A program made the translations under genes and the position numbers. From NCBI GenBank assembly GCA_019633425.1, contig WSUB01000297.1, forward strand, positions 1-32,242: a stretch of DNA of 32,242 bases, in the 5' to 3' direction. Shown here piece after piece: positions 11,059 to 21,691 of this stretch. This DNA is from Tulasnella sp. 424. Its lineage: Eukaryota; Basidiomycota; Agaricomycetes; Cantharellales; Tulasnellaceae. The stretch's first letter is position 1, and each line of letters opens with the position of its first letter. The notes beneath the pieces are model-generated. The model was given only the letters and a program-made list of their open reading frames with translations. It was not told the DNA's origin and did not search any database.

Positions 11059-12475
11059 ATGTCAGATTCCGCAGAGGCACAAGACATCGCAATCGCAAAG
11101 GACGTAGAAATGACACAACCAAAGAAGGAGACAACAAGCAACTTCAAGTCGTTCACCTCAGGAGGTGTTGGCGGCGTAGCTGCTGTCTTGGTCGGTCAGT
11201 CACATCGGTTCAAACTCCAACATCCCGTCCTTTCCCTCCCTCTCTCCTCCTGATAACATTATAGATCTAACCATGTATTTCGCATCCTCATATAGGTCAT
11301 CCATTCGACCTTACAAAGACTCGCATGCAAACTGCACCAGCGGGCACATACACCGGCGCTGTGGATGTCGTCAAGCAGACCCTCGCAAGAGACGGCTTAA
11401 GAGGGCAAGTCCTCCCATTACCACTCTTCTCATATCAATATTCACATTCAGGCCTCCACTTCTAGCATGTATCGGGGCATGGGTCCGCCTTTGGTTGGCG
11501 TAACGCCTATTTTTGCCCTCTCTTTCTGGGTCAGTATCCACAAACCCCTAATTCTCTCAAACCCCCCAACTGACTTGTTCTCCCGTTTTCCAGTCGTATG
11601 ACCTAGGAAAGAAACTCGTTTATTGGGCAACCCCCGATAGGCAGTCCAACGCGTTATCCACGGCAGAACTTGCATTTGCTGGCTTCTTCAGTGCTGTCCC
11701 CACAACTCTCGTTGCCGCACCTGCTGAACGCATCAAAGTCGTTTTGCAAGTCCAGGGCCAGGGCAGACCCGACGGAACCAATTTCAAAGGCCCTCTGGAC
11801 GCAGTACGTGGTCTTTACAAAGAAGGCGGTCTCAGAAGCATTTTCAGGGGCTCAGGAGCTACGTTGGCTAGAGATGGTCCGGGAAGCGCTGCGTAAGACT
11901 ACCCAACTCTCTCTCCGTACCATTTAGATCTCACGAACAACCCCCCACCAGCTACTTTGTCGCATACGAACTTGCAAAGAAGGCCCTGACACCCAAAGAT
12001 CAACCATCCTCGCAGCTCAACCTCGGTGCAATCATCATGGCTGGTGGTGCCGCTGGCATTGCTATGTGGAGTATCGCCATCCCCCCTGACGTGAGCCACA
12101 CCATCCACGCCGGGTGACCCGCTCAGCTGATGAATCGTTTGCCCCGATAGGTCCTCAAATCACGCATCCAATCCGCACCCCAAGGCACTTATAATGGCTT
12201 TATCGACTGCGCTCGTAAGACGATCGCAAAGGATGGTGTAAAAGCTCTTTGGAAAGGCTTTGGACCGGCTATGGCGCGGGTAAGATACTGTTTGGGGAGA
12301 TTGAATTTCTGGGCGATCAAGGCTAACACACCAACCTATCTAGGCGTTCCCTGCAAATGCTGCTACCTTCGTATGTACTTTTGACTTCTCTGTCAGGACG
12401 TCTACTGACCACACGGTTCCATTTTGGCAGGTTGGTGTCGAAATGTCCCGGAACTTCATGGACAAGTACCTATAA
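11059..12475 (+). CDS. crc1: Mitochondrial carnitine/acylcarnitine carrier (SLC25A20/CRC1 type)
   Basis: Eight exons, 11059-11194, 11296-11404, 11466-11529, 11594-11892, 11952-12090, 12151-12279, 12344-12370 and 12431-12475, give 315 residues. It belongs to the mitochondrial carrier family, inner-membrane proteins of three repeats with two helices each. The three repeat signatures are visible: HPFDLTKTR, APAERIKVVLQ and PPDVLKSR. HPFDLTKTRMQTAPAGTYTG, YRGMGPPLVGVTPIFALSFW and RDGPGSAAYFVAYE are diagnostic of the carnitine/acylcarnitine branch, which swaps acylcarnitines for carnitine so acyl and acetyl units can reach the matrix for oxidation. The N-terminal 35 residues are a hydrophilic, acidic and lysine-containing tail. 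Intron 2 starts with GC rather than GT. A TATA-like box lies at about 10905. Length is as expected for the family (about 300-330). Confidence 0.95.
11405..11465 (+). other. GC-AG intron 2 of the carnitine carrier gene
   Basis: The intron begins GCAAGT, the classic form of a GC donor, and ends ttctAG. Splicing here joins DGLRG to MYRGMGPP without gap, as in the family. No GT donor nearby preserves the frame. Confidence 0.85.
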
Positions 12476-12583
12476 TTAAGTAATTATTCGCATTTAATGC
12501 CATACAATCACACAAATTTCGTTAAACATTGAATGCTGTCTTGTGGCCTGTGGGGTCTGATGTCCAAAGTTTTCATTAATCCG

Positions 12584-13672
12584 TTACACATAGACCCGTG
12601 CTAAACTGGCCGCCCCACACGTAGTCACGTCATCGACAAACTCCGCCCCGGCGAATACTATTCCATCCACTCCGAGATCGTCTATGATCAGTTGACGATA
12701 TTCCTTCACTCCAACAAGAGATCCTCCAAAGCAAAGGATCGTTCGCGAGGGAGCAATTCGACGCTCCTCGTCACTGGAAGGCGCCGCCATCACGCTCCGA
12801 ATTTGGTCTGCCAGAGCATGTGCAGTAGTCCTGAGTATTGCAAGCGCACACTCGTCGTGGTCGTCGAATGCTAGTGCAAACACTAGAGGTGCGAGAGACG
12901 CAATGCGATGTTTGCGTTCCAGACCAAGATAAGCGGGCTCCGGGGTCCATCCAGCGATTGACATCGTCGGTTCGGCGGCGTACACGACGCTGAAGAGGTC
13001 GTACGCCGTGGATATCCCAAAGTACTGGAACACCTTTTCTTGGACCTTTGAAGCTCCCGGCTGGTCCGGAGATGAGTTCCCCGTAACCGATAGGCGGTCA
13101 CTGGAGGCCAGCAACGTCCGCAGCGTTTCTTTCCCGACATGAAATCCACTTCCTTCGTCCCCTAGAATCCAACCCCATCCTCCGCAGCGCCCTAATTCCT
13201 CGAGCAGTCCACTGTTCGTCCCCCTTCGAAATGCAGAAACGTTGGACCCTGTGCCCGCGATGACTGCGATAGCGGTGTCAGCCTCGGGGTACGAAGCTAG
13301 AGGCGATGCGAGAAGGTGTGTATCGTTTGTAATACTCAACCGTGGCCCTGCCTCGGTGTATAAGAGGTTCGAGACGAGGGGCGTCACATCCGAGATGTCC
13401 TGCTTCCTGTCGATACCCGAAGCGCCGATCCACACGGCAGCAAAGACGGGCTCTGATAGAGGAATACCGAACCTCTCACACCCTGGTATAGCGGACAAAG
13501 CTTCCTGAGTTGCTTTAGAGATGGCTTGGATGAACTTTGCTTGGCCTGCGTCGTTGTAATTTGCGCCACCTCCAAATCCACGAGAGAGGATCTGACCGTT
13601 CGTGTCTGCAATGGCGGCAGCAGTTTTACTGCCGCCACAGTCGATGCAGAGGTAGAGTGAAGAGTCTGGCAT
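12584..13672 (-). CDS. N-acetylglucosamine-kinase-like ATPase (BadF/BadG/BcrA/BcrD family)
   Basis: An intronless frame of 362 residues. The fold is the ASKHA (sugar kinase/Hsp70/actin) ATPase: phosphate-1 loop LCIDCGGSKTAAAIAD at about residue 7, WIGASGID, phosphate-2 region IAGTGSNVSAFRRG followed by GGWGWILGDEGSGFHVG, and the adenosine-site strand ILCFGGSLVG. The GDEGSG segment is characteristic of N-acetylglucosamine kinases, which phosphorylate GlcNAc released from chitin or glycoproteins for re-use in UDP-GlcNAc synthesis; human NAGK has a similar length (344). I chose the Met at 13672, five residues before the first beta strand. An in-frame Met at 13837 would add 55 residues without family similarity. 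The gene is convergent with the carnitine carrier (108 bp between stops). Substrate is inferred from the family. Confidence 0.88.
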   Translation of the reverse strand: MPDSSLYLCIDCGGSKTAAAIADTNGQILSRGFGGGANYNDAGQAKFIQAISKATQEALSAIPGCERFGIPLSEPVFAAVWIGASGIDRKQDISDVTPLVSNLLYTEAGPRLSITNDTHLLASPLASYPEADTAIAVIAGTGSNVSAFRRGTNSGLLEELGRCGGWGWILGDEGSGFHVGKETLRTLLASSDRLSVTGNSSPDQPGASKVQEKVFQYFGISTAYDLFSVVYAAEPTMSIAGWTPEPAYLGLERKHRIASLAPLVFALAFDDHDECALAILRTTAHALADQIRSVMAAPSSDEERRIAPSRTILCFGGSLVGVKEYRQLIIDDLGVDGIVFAGAEFVDDVTTCGAASLARVYV

Positions 13673-14121
13673 CGGAATGTAGGTGAAAGAGTTGGGAGTC
13701 AACTTTGAGCCCCTCTTGTCAACCGAGGATTTAGATTGCCGTGTAATTGCCGGGTCGTAGCGAGTTGAGCCGCAGTGTTGACGATGGCTCCAAAGTAAAT
13801 CCCTTCTTTTAAACAATAGTGTCAGGTATTCTGGCAAAAGCTGATCTTATTACCTTTATATGAACCACCCAGACTTTGTGGTTCAGTGGTGAGGAGTGTG
13901 TGGCGCCGCTAACAAACAAACTACCGGCATTTCGGCGAGCAGCCCACGTCCAAACCTTTCACCACGACATCTTCGACGTTCTTCGACAAGACGTGGAACA
14001 GCGACACCAAAGGTCCTCCAAGGACTCCTTAAGCCATTCCAGTGTCCCGAGCTGGTCCCATTCTCCAGACACCAGCCAACGCTGAGCTCTGAGGCAACAA
14101 GCCGCTGGCCGGTACGATCTC
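13673..14121. promoter_or_regulatory. Bidirectional promoter region between NAGK-like and SUN-domain genes
   Basis: 449 bp between two divergent starts. No strong TATA box is seen. A stretch at about 13879-13895 (gtggttcagtggtgag) resembles a tRNA A-box, but no B-box or cloverleaf follows, so I do not call an RNA gene. Confidence 0.4.
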
Positions 14122-16877
14122 ATGAAGTCGCTGCAATTCCTCTCCCTCCTGCACCTCGTCGCACGTTCAACCAACACATTCCAAACAGACTCTACCTCTA
14201 CCCCCTCTCACGACCTCTTATGCTACTACGATCCCTTCTACCACCTCAGACTCGACGGTCCTCCAGTATGCAGTCTTTCTCCAAAGGCTAGCATCACCGA
14301 TCCAACCCCTGAAATCCTCAGCTTTGAGGAATGGAAGGCTGCACGCCAGATCGCTGCGGAGTCTCTGCACAAGCTTCACTCGGATACCGACAACGCAGCG
14401 CAGCACCCAAACAAGTCGACCAACGACGAGGACGAACGTGCGGCGGCGTCGTCCTTCCTCGATGGCTCCCAATCGTCCGGAGAGGATAACTCTAGAGGGA
14501 GTCTTGTTCAAGGGGAAAACAACGAGCGAGTTCGCGTCCCGTTGACAGACAGGTTTAATTATGCGTCCCAGGATTGCACTGCGCGGATTCATTCGTCTCA
14601 CAAGGGAGGCAAATCACCCTCAGCCATTCTGTCAAGCAAAAAGGACCGCTACATGCTCAGTCCCTGCAATTCGAAGCACAAGTTTGTCGTGGTGGAACTT
14701 TGCGATGATATCCGTATCGACACGGTCCAAGTGGCAAACTACGAATTTTTCTCCGGCGTTTTCAAAGACGTAAAGATTAGCTTAGCCGAGAATGCACCCG
14801 GCGATCCCCTCAGTTGGGTCGACGCTGGGACCTATCGCGCCAAAAACATCCGAGCTGTACAGGTGTGTGGAGGATTCGAACTGTATAGCGCGAGCCGTGA
14901 CTCTAAATTCTCTGGACCTAGTCTTTCCATCCACAGCAAGGTCGTCAAAAGTTTTGGCGTTACATCCGAATCGACTTTCTCTCACACTACGGCAACGAAT
15001 ACTACTGCCCCGTCAGTCTCCTGCGCGTGTACGGCTTGACGCACATGGAAGACTATAAATGGGTAGGATGGCAAACGGATAAGGAGGCTGCAATGGAGGC
15101 ACATACCAACCAAGTGGAGGAAGCCGTCGCGTCCATAACCACACAAACACAAGACATTCCCTCGACACCAGCTTTAGATCCCGAATCTCAGCTTTTCATA
15201 CCGAACGTAGCTTCATCCTCGTCATCTCAACGTGTTCCGACTCCCACTCTCATGTCCCGCACCGATGGCGTTGCCGGAGATCCTACTCAACCTGCCCATT
15301 CATTGACTCGTGCGGTCCCCTCTCCTACCGAAGTCCCTGATTCCAGGTCGGACGTGATCCACTCGGTTGAAGAAAGCAGATCTGAAAAGGTTGTAGGTCC
15401 AATGAACCGCCCGCACACCCTCCTGCTGGACGCTAGCCGAAAACTAGTATACTCTTCCGGTGGACAGACCTACCCTTCAGCTCAAGATGCTACCGCTGGT
15501 GATCGAGTCGGTTCTGGTAGTTCTTCAAGCTCAACCACCTCTACTGTCGTCCCTTCGGCCGACGACACCCCTCCGGCGCGACTTTCATCCATCACTTCAT
15601 CCTATTCTTCATCAACCGCATCCTCCGCCGCCTCAAACTCATCACCATCGTCGGCTATTGTCAGCGCATCAACGCCCGGCTTTCATACTGGTGGAGGCGA
15701 ATCGATCTATCGGACGATTATGAATAAACTACACGTCTTAGAGATGAACAGCACTCTCGGCATCCGTTATGTAGAAGAACAGACACGCTCCATAAGAGAC
15801 GTTGTTAGGAAGCTGGAAGAGGATGTGGGTCGTCTGGAAGAACTGGTATGGCTACTTTCCCGCCGCTACGATTGAGAGCCAGTCTGATTACGTTGGTCCT
15901 AGGGAAAGCGTCAGCAACGATTATTCGAACGAGCGATACTCGAGATAGAAAGGCAGCGACGAGAGAGTGATTCTGAAATTCGCAAACTCGCCACCGATGT
16001 ACAAACTCTTGCGAGGGAGGTTGCACTGGAGAAACGGCTTGGGTTTCTTCAGCTGTGCCTGCTGATCTGTGCCTTCATATTTATGGGCCTTACGCGTGGC
16101 TCACGCGATCAAAACTTTGCACCTCAGGCCGTTGTGGGAAGCACCGTCCGGAGCAGCGATTGGGCTCGGGGGCGGGGGCACAAGGAGTCGCAGGATCTAG
16201 GTCGGCCACCGAGAAGGTATTCTGGTTTAGCGCCCAAGTCTCCGAGGTCGCAGATTTCATTTCACGCCAAAAGACCGTCTGTTGGAGACCCCTTTGCGAT
16301 GCCAGCGGCCTTGGATGACAGCGGTGGGTCAACCTCTTACCGCTTCCCGCCATCACAAGCGCACGCCCAGCACGCCAGCCTCACCCGCCTCAATCGTCAT
16401 GCTCGACAAAGAGTGATATCATCCCCATCGCTACCCATTCAACTCCGGCATTCGTCTCCCAGGAAGATCGCACCTCACCTACACGAGGTCAAAGCAACCG
16501 AGCCGTCGCGGCGAAGATTTCAAATTGACTTGGGGGAGGAAGAGGACGAAGGCGGCACTCCTCGAGTTCAGCGAACTTTGCCTTTCCAAGGGCACGTAAT
16601 TCCATTCCCCTCGGGATCAGCGAAGGGCAAGGAGTCAAGTGCATCGCAAGAAGAAAGAGAAGAACGCGAGACCAGCCCAAGCAGTACGGCCGCAGGAGAT
16701 GAAATATCTTCCGACGAGGCTGGCGTTTGGGAAGATACAAGCACTGAAGGTGGGGATGATGAGGGTCTTTCGCTGGATCCCTCCGTCCCAAATGAAGCTG
16801 TAACCCGGGCACCGTTCAATCCCGTCGGGTGTGAACCTAGCCAATCAGTGGAAACCCTACGGCTGGAGCAGGTATAA
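14122..16877 (+). CDS. SUN-domain membrane protein, SLP1 type
   Basis: Three exons (14122-14862, 14922-15845, 15903-16877; introns 59 and 57 bp, all phase 0) give 879 residues. Residues 1 to about 18 (MKSLQFLSLLHLVARS) look like a signal peptide. SFEEWKAAR at about 68 is a motif found just before the SUN domain in the SLP1/osteopotentia branch. The SUN domain spans about 140-295, with NYASQDCTARI, FVVVELCDDIRIDTVQVANYEFFSG, FWRYIRIDFLSHYGNEYYCPVSLLRVYG. Then come a Ser/Pro/Thr-rich segment, a heptad-like coiled coil (about 510-610, MNKLHVLEMNSTLG to LAREVALEKRL) and one membrane segment LGFLQLCLLICAFIFMGL near 610-630, followed by a long basic and then acidic tail of about 250 residues. In yeast, Slp1 acts with Emp65 in the ER to protect folding membrane proteins; nuclear-envelope placement is also possible. 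The stop lies only 82 bp from that of the convergent carrier gene. Confidence 0.88.
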
Positions 16878-16959
16878 CAGGATCCGGATATTTTCCTCTG
16901 TATACTATGTTTATAAATAGTCCTTAATGCGATCTCCTTCAGGCAATTGGTAAATGGCG

Positions 16960-18382
16960 TTATAGCTTGGTATATTTGGACAGGTAGTCTGGGCGAGAGA
17001 TTTGTGAGATATCCTAGGATAGTCGGGGAGACGAGGTCTTACCATGAGATAACTCAAACATGGCGAACGTGGCCCCAGCTGCAGGTATGCTAGGGAAGGG
17101 TAATTGAGATATAAGCAGCGCTCCCCCTGCGAATGCTTAGTCCTTACCTTCTTAGCAATGATGGTGTGAGCCCTTTGAAAAGGCCCTTGCTGGAAAGGTC
17201 GGTCAGCCTCGAACTCTACTTGGAAGCGAAGTCACCTCACAAGCCCTGATTTGAGACAATGGTCCTAAACTCGTTTGCGATGTAGTTGACGCCACTAGGT
17301 GGGGTCTTGGCGAGTTGAACCCGGCTCTTAATCACATCTAAACATCCAGAGACCATGCTCACAACACTGCAAAACCGGAATCAATGTCAATTCACTTACC
17401 TAGAGGGTAGCAGGCAAGCCAATAGCAGATTCCGCCGAAAGATCCACTGCCAACCAATGCATAGACAGGGATCGATTGGTCTGGGTGTGCTGCTAACCAC
17501 CGGCGCTTTTGATATTCGAAGCCGGCATAGAAGGCTGAATATGCAGGTATCTCTCGTGCAACGGTGACCTGACGAATTGTTTAATCGCATTGAATATGAT
17601 GTGGCAAGAAAATTCTTACCCAATACCCTCTCATAATCCCCTTCCTAAAGCCATCTTTGGCAACTTCGGCAAAGACCGCCCGTAAACGTTGATCTCCCGC
17701 CGCGCCATATTGACCTTGCATTCGGACCTTAAACATTTCCACTGTGAAATAGAAATGTTTCTCGTTACTGTATTGATTTACTCGAGCGACGGATTTTGCC
17801 TACCCGGACTGGCAAGAATAGCGTTGGCAGCCCCAGCCATCCCACCAGCTAGCGCAATTTCTTTGAGAGATTTTTCTGGGAATGGTGACACAACACGCTT
17901 GGAGATGGCGTATGATGCAAAAAGAAGTGAATTCACCCCTGCTATGCCGAGCAAGGGGCTGAGCATGCCTTTGAAAGAACGGTCGTCAGCTAACGTCGCA
18001 ACGTGGAACAGTCGTTGAGTAGCCACCTTTGTACAGGGCAAGTATACCCTCTTTCCGGATTGTTTGAGCAAATATGTCCCAATTTCCTTTCTGTGTCATG
18101 TCAAAGTATGTAACGGAGCATGAACATCACCCAGCTTACAAACATGCCCTCTGTCAAGAGGTACAGGAAAGGTAAGCCATGGGGCCTTCAAAAATGCGTG
18201 CAGATGGAAGGACGTACTAGGTGCGATCTGTGCCCTTGTTTTGATACTGGCAGTGCAATTAGAATCAGCTCTGGGCCCACGGGTGGAGGAGCTGACGGAA
18301 CTCACGTGTCCAGAGGTTGACCAACAATGACTTGGGCTGCACCTGCAACGCTTCCAGCGATAAGATCCAATGCGACTGTCAT
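16960..18382 (-). CDS. Mitochondrial carrier family (SLC25) protein, carnitine/amino-acid-carrier-like
   Basis: Eleven exons join in frame to 283 residues: 18382-18306, 18246-18218, 18150-18140, 18090-18027, 17968-17804, 17741-17620, 17568-17400, 17337-17241, 17189-17148, 17089-17043, 16988-16960. All introns are GT-AG, and the third exon is only 11 nt. Three carrier signatures are present: QPLDTIKTR, SPVEMFKVRMQ and YPLDVIKSR, each at the end of an odd-numbered helix. VGQPLDTIKTRAQ and REIPAYSAFYAGFE place it near the YMC1/carnitine-ornithine-like branch rather than ADP/ATP or phosphate carriers. It sits in the mitochondrial inner membrane; the substrate (amino acid, carnitine ester or other) cannot be set from sequence. 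The second-repeat motif differs clearly from the true carnitine carrier at 11059, so the two are not recent duplicates. Its start is 186 bp from the divergent G-patch gene. Confidence 0.9.
18140..18150 (-). other. 11-nt micro-exon of the SLC25 gene
   Basis: This exon supplies only the end of a Lys codon plus Gly-Met-Phe. It is flanked by a cttgacAG acceptor and a GTAAGC donor and is needed to keep frame between TRAQIAP and KGNWDIFAQTIRKEG, a linker of the length usual in the family. Confidence 0.75.
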
Positions 18383-18568
18383 AGTTAGGCTGAGGCGAGA
18401 GATAGTGCACAGAAAAAGCTTGAACGTAGAAAGAACAACGCGGCGTGTTACCAACAGTGCCGCATGGGAAGGCGTCATCCGAAGGCGTCATCAGGGGGAA
18501 GAGTGTGACAAAGAAACAAACGACCGACGTCTCCGTTCCTCCCACCACCTACTCGTACGAGCCCCGTC

Positions 18569-20113
18569 ATGTCAGATGAAGAGGATTATCTCTCCGACAA
18601 GTTCCTCGCCCAGCTGGAGCAATCATCTTCGGGCAAGCCTCGAACTTATCACGAACGTCGACGGGAAGTCAAGCGCGTTTCCGAACAAAAGAACCTCACG
18701 CACCGAACCCGAAGTAGGAGAGAGATCGAAGAAGAGTCGAGAAGAGAGGGATTGAGCAAAAGTTTATTCGAGAGAGCAAGAGAGGAAGAGGACAGGGCGA
18801 GGAAGAGGATAAAACTGAGCGAGAGTGACCAGGATACGTCCTCGCCCGAGGTCGGAGAGCCTGACCAAACGAAGAATAAAGCACTCGCGATGATGCTTAA
18901 AATGGGGTATAAAGAAGGGCAGAGTCTCGGTAGGACTGATGGATTACCGCCCACCGAGCCAAAGGAAGACTTCACTGCAACTGCATCGGAGAATCGCGGA
19001 GCAAACCATCTGGTCGAACCAATACCATTGACAATGTGGGCAGGTATGAAAGTCCTTTGCCAATCTTGAGCGCGCTCTCAGGTCACTTGTCGCCCAGGTC
19101 GGCAGGGTCTTGGTTCTGGTCGTCGTATCTTTGCGGTGGCTCCCTCGTCCCAACCGCCCAATATCGACCCAAACGGCCTTGCTCCTGTGACACAAGATGA
19201 GGTCCAGTCACAAGTTGATTACCGAAACCGGGCTCGCTTAGAATTTGATCAAAAACGGGACCTTGGGAGGCTCTCCAAAGCGAGGAAAACGTTGGCTGAG
19301 CTCGACGACAAGCGGGGGGTCTCAGTAAGCCCAGACTGTCATGTCATCCCCTGTTCAAGCAACTTATGTTATCCAGTTCAATATTCTGTGGATTGATCCT
19401 GCAGATTCAGAAACAATTCCCGAAGCCATGCAACTCCGACTAGAGGAGGAGGGCGATGGTGAGCTTGTCCGACTGGCAGCAACGGCTCAAACAGGCACCA
19501 AGAGCGAGGCTACCCAACTCCGGGCCCAAATGCGACTGGATGCGCTCCGACCTTTGACAGATGGAGCAGATTATGGAGCCGAGGCAGATGACGACCGGTT
19601 ACCTGGCATCGCTACCGCTCCATCTGAGGTTGTTTCAGACCAGGCAATGGACTTTGACGTTGATACGGTCCAGGACACAAAAGATTGGCTGCTCTTATCG
19701 GTGAGGCTCTTATGACGTCCCTCTTTTTCTCCAATAAGGACGAGTAGGAATGGGGGATATCTCCTCCGAAAGAGGAACGAGGCGTCCATCATGACGTTTC
19801 ATCTCGCCTCGTCAGCGCGTTTGCCTCGTCGTTGCGCGAAGGACATGGCTCTTGGCTCAGAGGCCTTGCTACAGCTCCAATACCTACAGAGAGCGAGGCC
19901 GAGAGCGATTACCGCGGGATTCTCACGTCTCATCATTGTGCTGACGATTCATGTTATGGCTTTTTACCCATGCAGGTCCAGGACCGTTTACGCTTTACAT
20001 TACAGCACCTTCGACAGGAGTACTTTTATTGCTTTTGGTGTGGAGCACAGTACATTGACCAGAAGGAGATGGATGAATTATGTCCAGGGGAAAGCGAGGA
20101 GGCACATGATTGA
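18569..20113 (+). CDS. GPATCH11-like G-patch protein
   Basis: Four exons (18569-19043, 19098-19324, 19377-19700, 19748-20113) give 463 residues. The N-terminus MSDEEDYLSDKFLAQLE matches the acidic start of GPATCH11/CCDC75, followed by a long charged helix rich in Arg and Glu (about 30-95). The G-patch is at about 107-170: ALAMMLKMGYKEGQSLGR, then VEPIPLTMWAGRQGLGSGRR. The C-terminal domain ends with LRQEYFYCFWCGAQYIDQ, matching the family's HYCFWCG motif, and CPGESEEAHD. G-patch proteins usually activate DEAH-box RNA helicases; vertebrate GPATCH11 is linked to splicing and centromere function, so a nuclear RNA-processing role is inferred. About 100 residues between the two conserved ends are a fungal-specific acidic insert. 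The donor of intron 2 could be 19319 or 19325; I use 19325 (GTAAGC). The last intron is only 47 bp. Confidence 0.88.
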
Positions 20114-20668
20114 TGGGATGATGGACCGATTCCCGGCATTTCGATTGCACGCGGCTTGGTCCCCGCCGTCAAGATCGCCGTGACGCCGATCAGCTTCGGC
20201 TGCAATAAAAGACGCTTACGGAGAACAAGGATAAATGAGTGACGTGGGGGTGTAAGGCCGATGACCTCGGTATGATGTGCAAAGCGTGTGCGAGCTTAAA
20301 GTGAAACGAGAGTGGGAGTGCTCGTCATAAGGGCCCCAAGTAAAAGTTAAGAGTTGCCTTTTATGGAATAAATTGATTTTCTTCGTATCAGCCCAACTCG
20401 AGGAACATATTTGTTATTTGTTATTTGTTTTTTTATTGGTTTTGTGGATTGTCGTTTTATTGTATGTCGTTGCTCGGAGGGTGGGAGACGATGACGTATT
20501 CGACGTTGGAACCATTGGCCCATCAGTTTTCCCCGTTGGTGTGCTGTGCCTGATCAAAGGAGTCTTCTCCTTGGCCATATCGTCTCAAATTTACCTCTAT
20601 AAATACAAAGGTTTATCATCTCCTCCGTTTCACATCCTCTCTCTCCCTCCCACTACTCCATTCCAACA
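20114..20668. promoter_or_regulatory. Intergenic region with TATA box for the downstream gene
   Basis: 555 bp. A TATA box, tataaata at 20598-20605, lies about 64 bp before the start codon at 20669 and is followed by a C/T-rich leader, the common arrangement for highly expressed fungal genes. A T-rich stretch (about 20400-20460) precedes it. No gene is seen. Confidence 0.6.
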
Positions 20669-21153
20669 ATGACCTCTTCCAACGACCCCATGGCCCGTCC
20701 TCGAAATGTCACTCGCGCCTCCGACGACAGCCTTGATTCTATTGCATCTCTTTCTTCTGATGGTGACCAGCCCAACCGCCCTCCTGCTCGCCCCACTGTC
20801 ACCGCTTCCAACGGCGGGTCTAGCAGCTCCGCTGGTTCCTCTTCGGCGTCCACTCCTGCAACGTCGGACGCATCTCTGGACACGCAAAAGGAGAACGTCG
20901 GGGTGCCCATCGGCCAAATTTTGCTTCCTGGACAGCCGATTGTATCTTCTCAGCATCGTGCTGTGGATCGGTGAGCTCACTCACTCCAGCCGCGAGGCGA
21001 TGACGGCATTTACTCACTCTCTGCCATCGTCATCGTAGATTTAAGGAGTGGGAGGTTGCGAATGCCAAGTACCTTGTTGGACTAGACATCCACAAGAAAT
21101 GGAATTTGTACATATCCAAGGCTGATCTGTCAAAGCTGGCTACTAAGGCATGA
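20669..21153 (+). CDS. Small Ser-rich hypothetical protein
   Basis: Two exons (20669-20970, 21039-21153) give 138 residues. The first 75 residues are Ser/Thr/Pro/Ala-rich and probably unstructured (TASNGGSSSSAGSSSASTPA). The rest is likely folded and helical: GQILLPGQPIVSSQHRAVDRF, then WEVANAKYLVGLDIHKKWNLY and a Lys/Leu-rich end. I do not recognise the family. There is no signal peptide, membrane segment or cysteine pair. Support for a real gene comes from the well-placed TATA box at 20598, a Kozak-like start (aacaATGAC), a clean GT-AG intron of 68 bp, and the change from disordered to ordered composition exactly as expected of a protein. The second Met (residue 8) could also start. Confidence 0.68.
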
Positions 21154-21691
21154 TCATCAGGATCTTTGTCGTTTTTGGTGAGCCATTCTAGCCGCTTTTT
21201 ATTTCGGCGCGTTTACTCAGGCGTCGGAATGGTCAGATACCCCCCATCATACCCTCTCCAGACTCGTAATATTACACTCGGCAGAAAGAAGCATCACGTC
21301 GTATTCTCCCTCACAGACCTGGATTTGGACTTTGATTTTTTGCAAACTCATCTACTCGGCGACGCCACCCAGTCTTGTGGTGTCCCTTTCGTTCTCATAC
21401 ATACATACGCGTTGGTCTCTGGTGGTATTCTAGTCTCAATGAACACTGGTTTGTTCTGCACACCTCTCGAGCTGGGACCAACACAGGAAGTGCATTGAAT
21501 TAAAAATAAACAACAGACTATGAAGAATGGATTCAAGTCGTGACAGGGACGATGAAAAGTCTGTTGCAGGGCGAAGGATGGAAAAGTAGAGGATATGCAA
21601 AGACGAGGGAGGGTATATGAGTCGAGGCACACAGGTTGTCGACCGGCGACGGTTCCATCTTCAATGCGAGTCCGTATCAAAGATAACGCGT
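21154..21691. other. Intergenic region between convergent genes
   Basis: 538 bp holding the 3' ends of the small Ser-rich gene and the GH128-like gene. An open frame at 21166-21498 has no recognisable domain and no upstream promoter room, so I leave it uncalled. AATAAA-like sequence at about 21501-21510 (aaaaataaac) is on the plus strand. Confidence 0.45.

Noticed and set aside
12584..13837. Longer start (417 residues) for the NAGK-like protein
   Set aside because: The extra 55 residues have no family similarity and look like leader sequence; the Met at 13672 sits right before the first beta strand.
13876..13960. tRNA-like A-box (gtggttcagtggtgag)
   Set aside because: No B-box (GGTTCRANNCC) and no acceptor stem at the right distance.
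18096..18548. 150-codon minus-strand frame upstream of the carrier gene
   Set aside because: It crosses the first exons and introns of the SLC25 gene in mixed frames; the spliced carrier explains the coding signal.
21166..21498. 110-codon plus-strand frame between convergent genes
   Set aside because: It lies in the expected 3' untranslated regions, has no domain, and starts 13 bp after another gene's stop.
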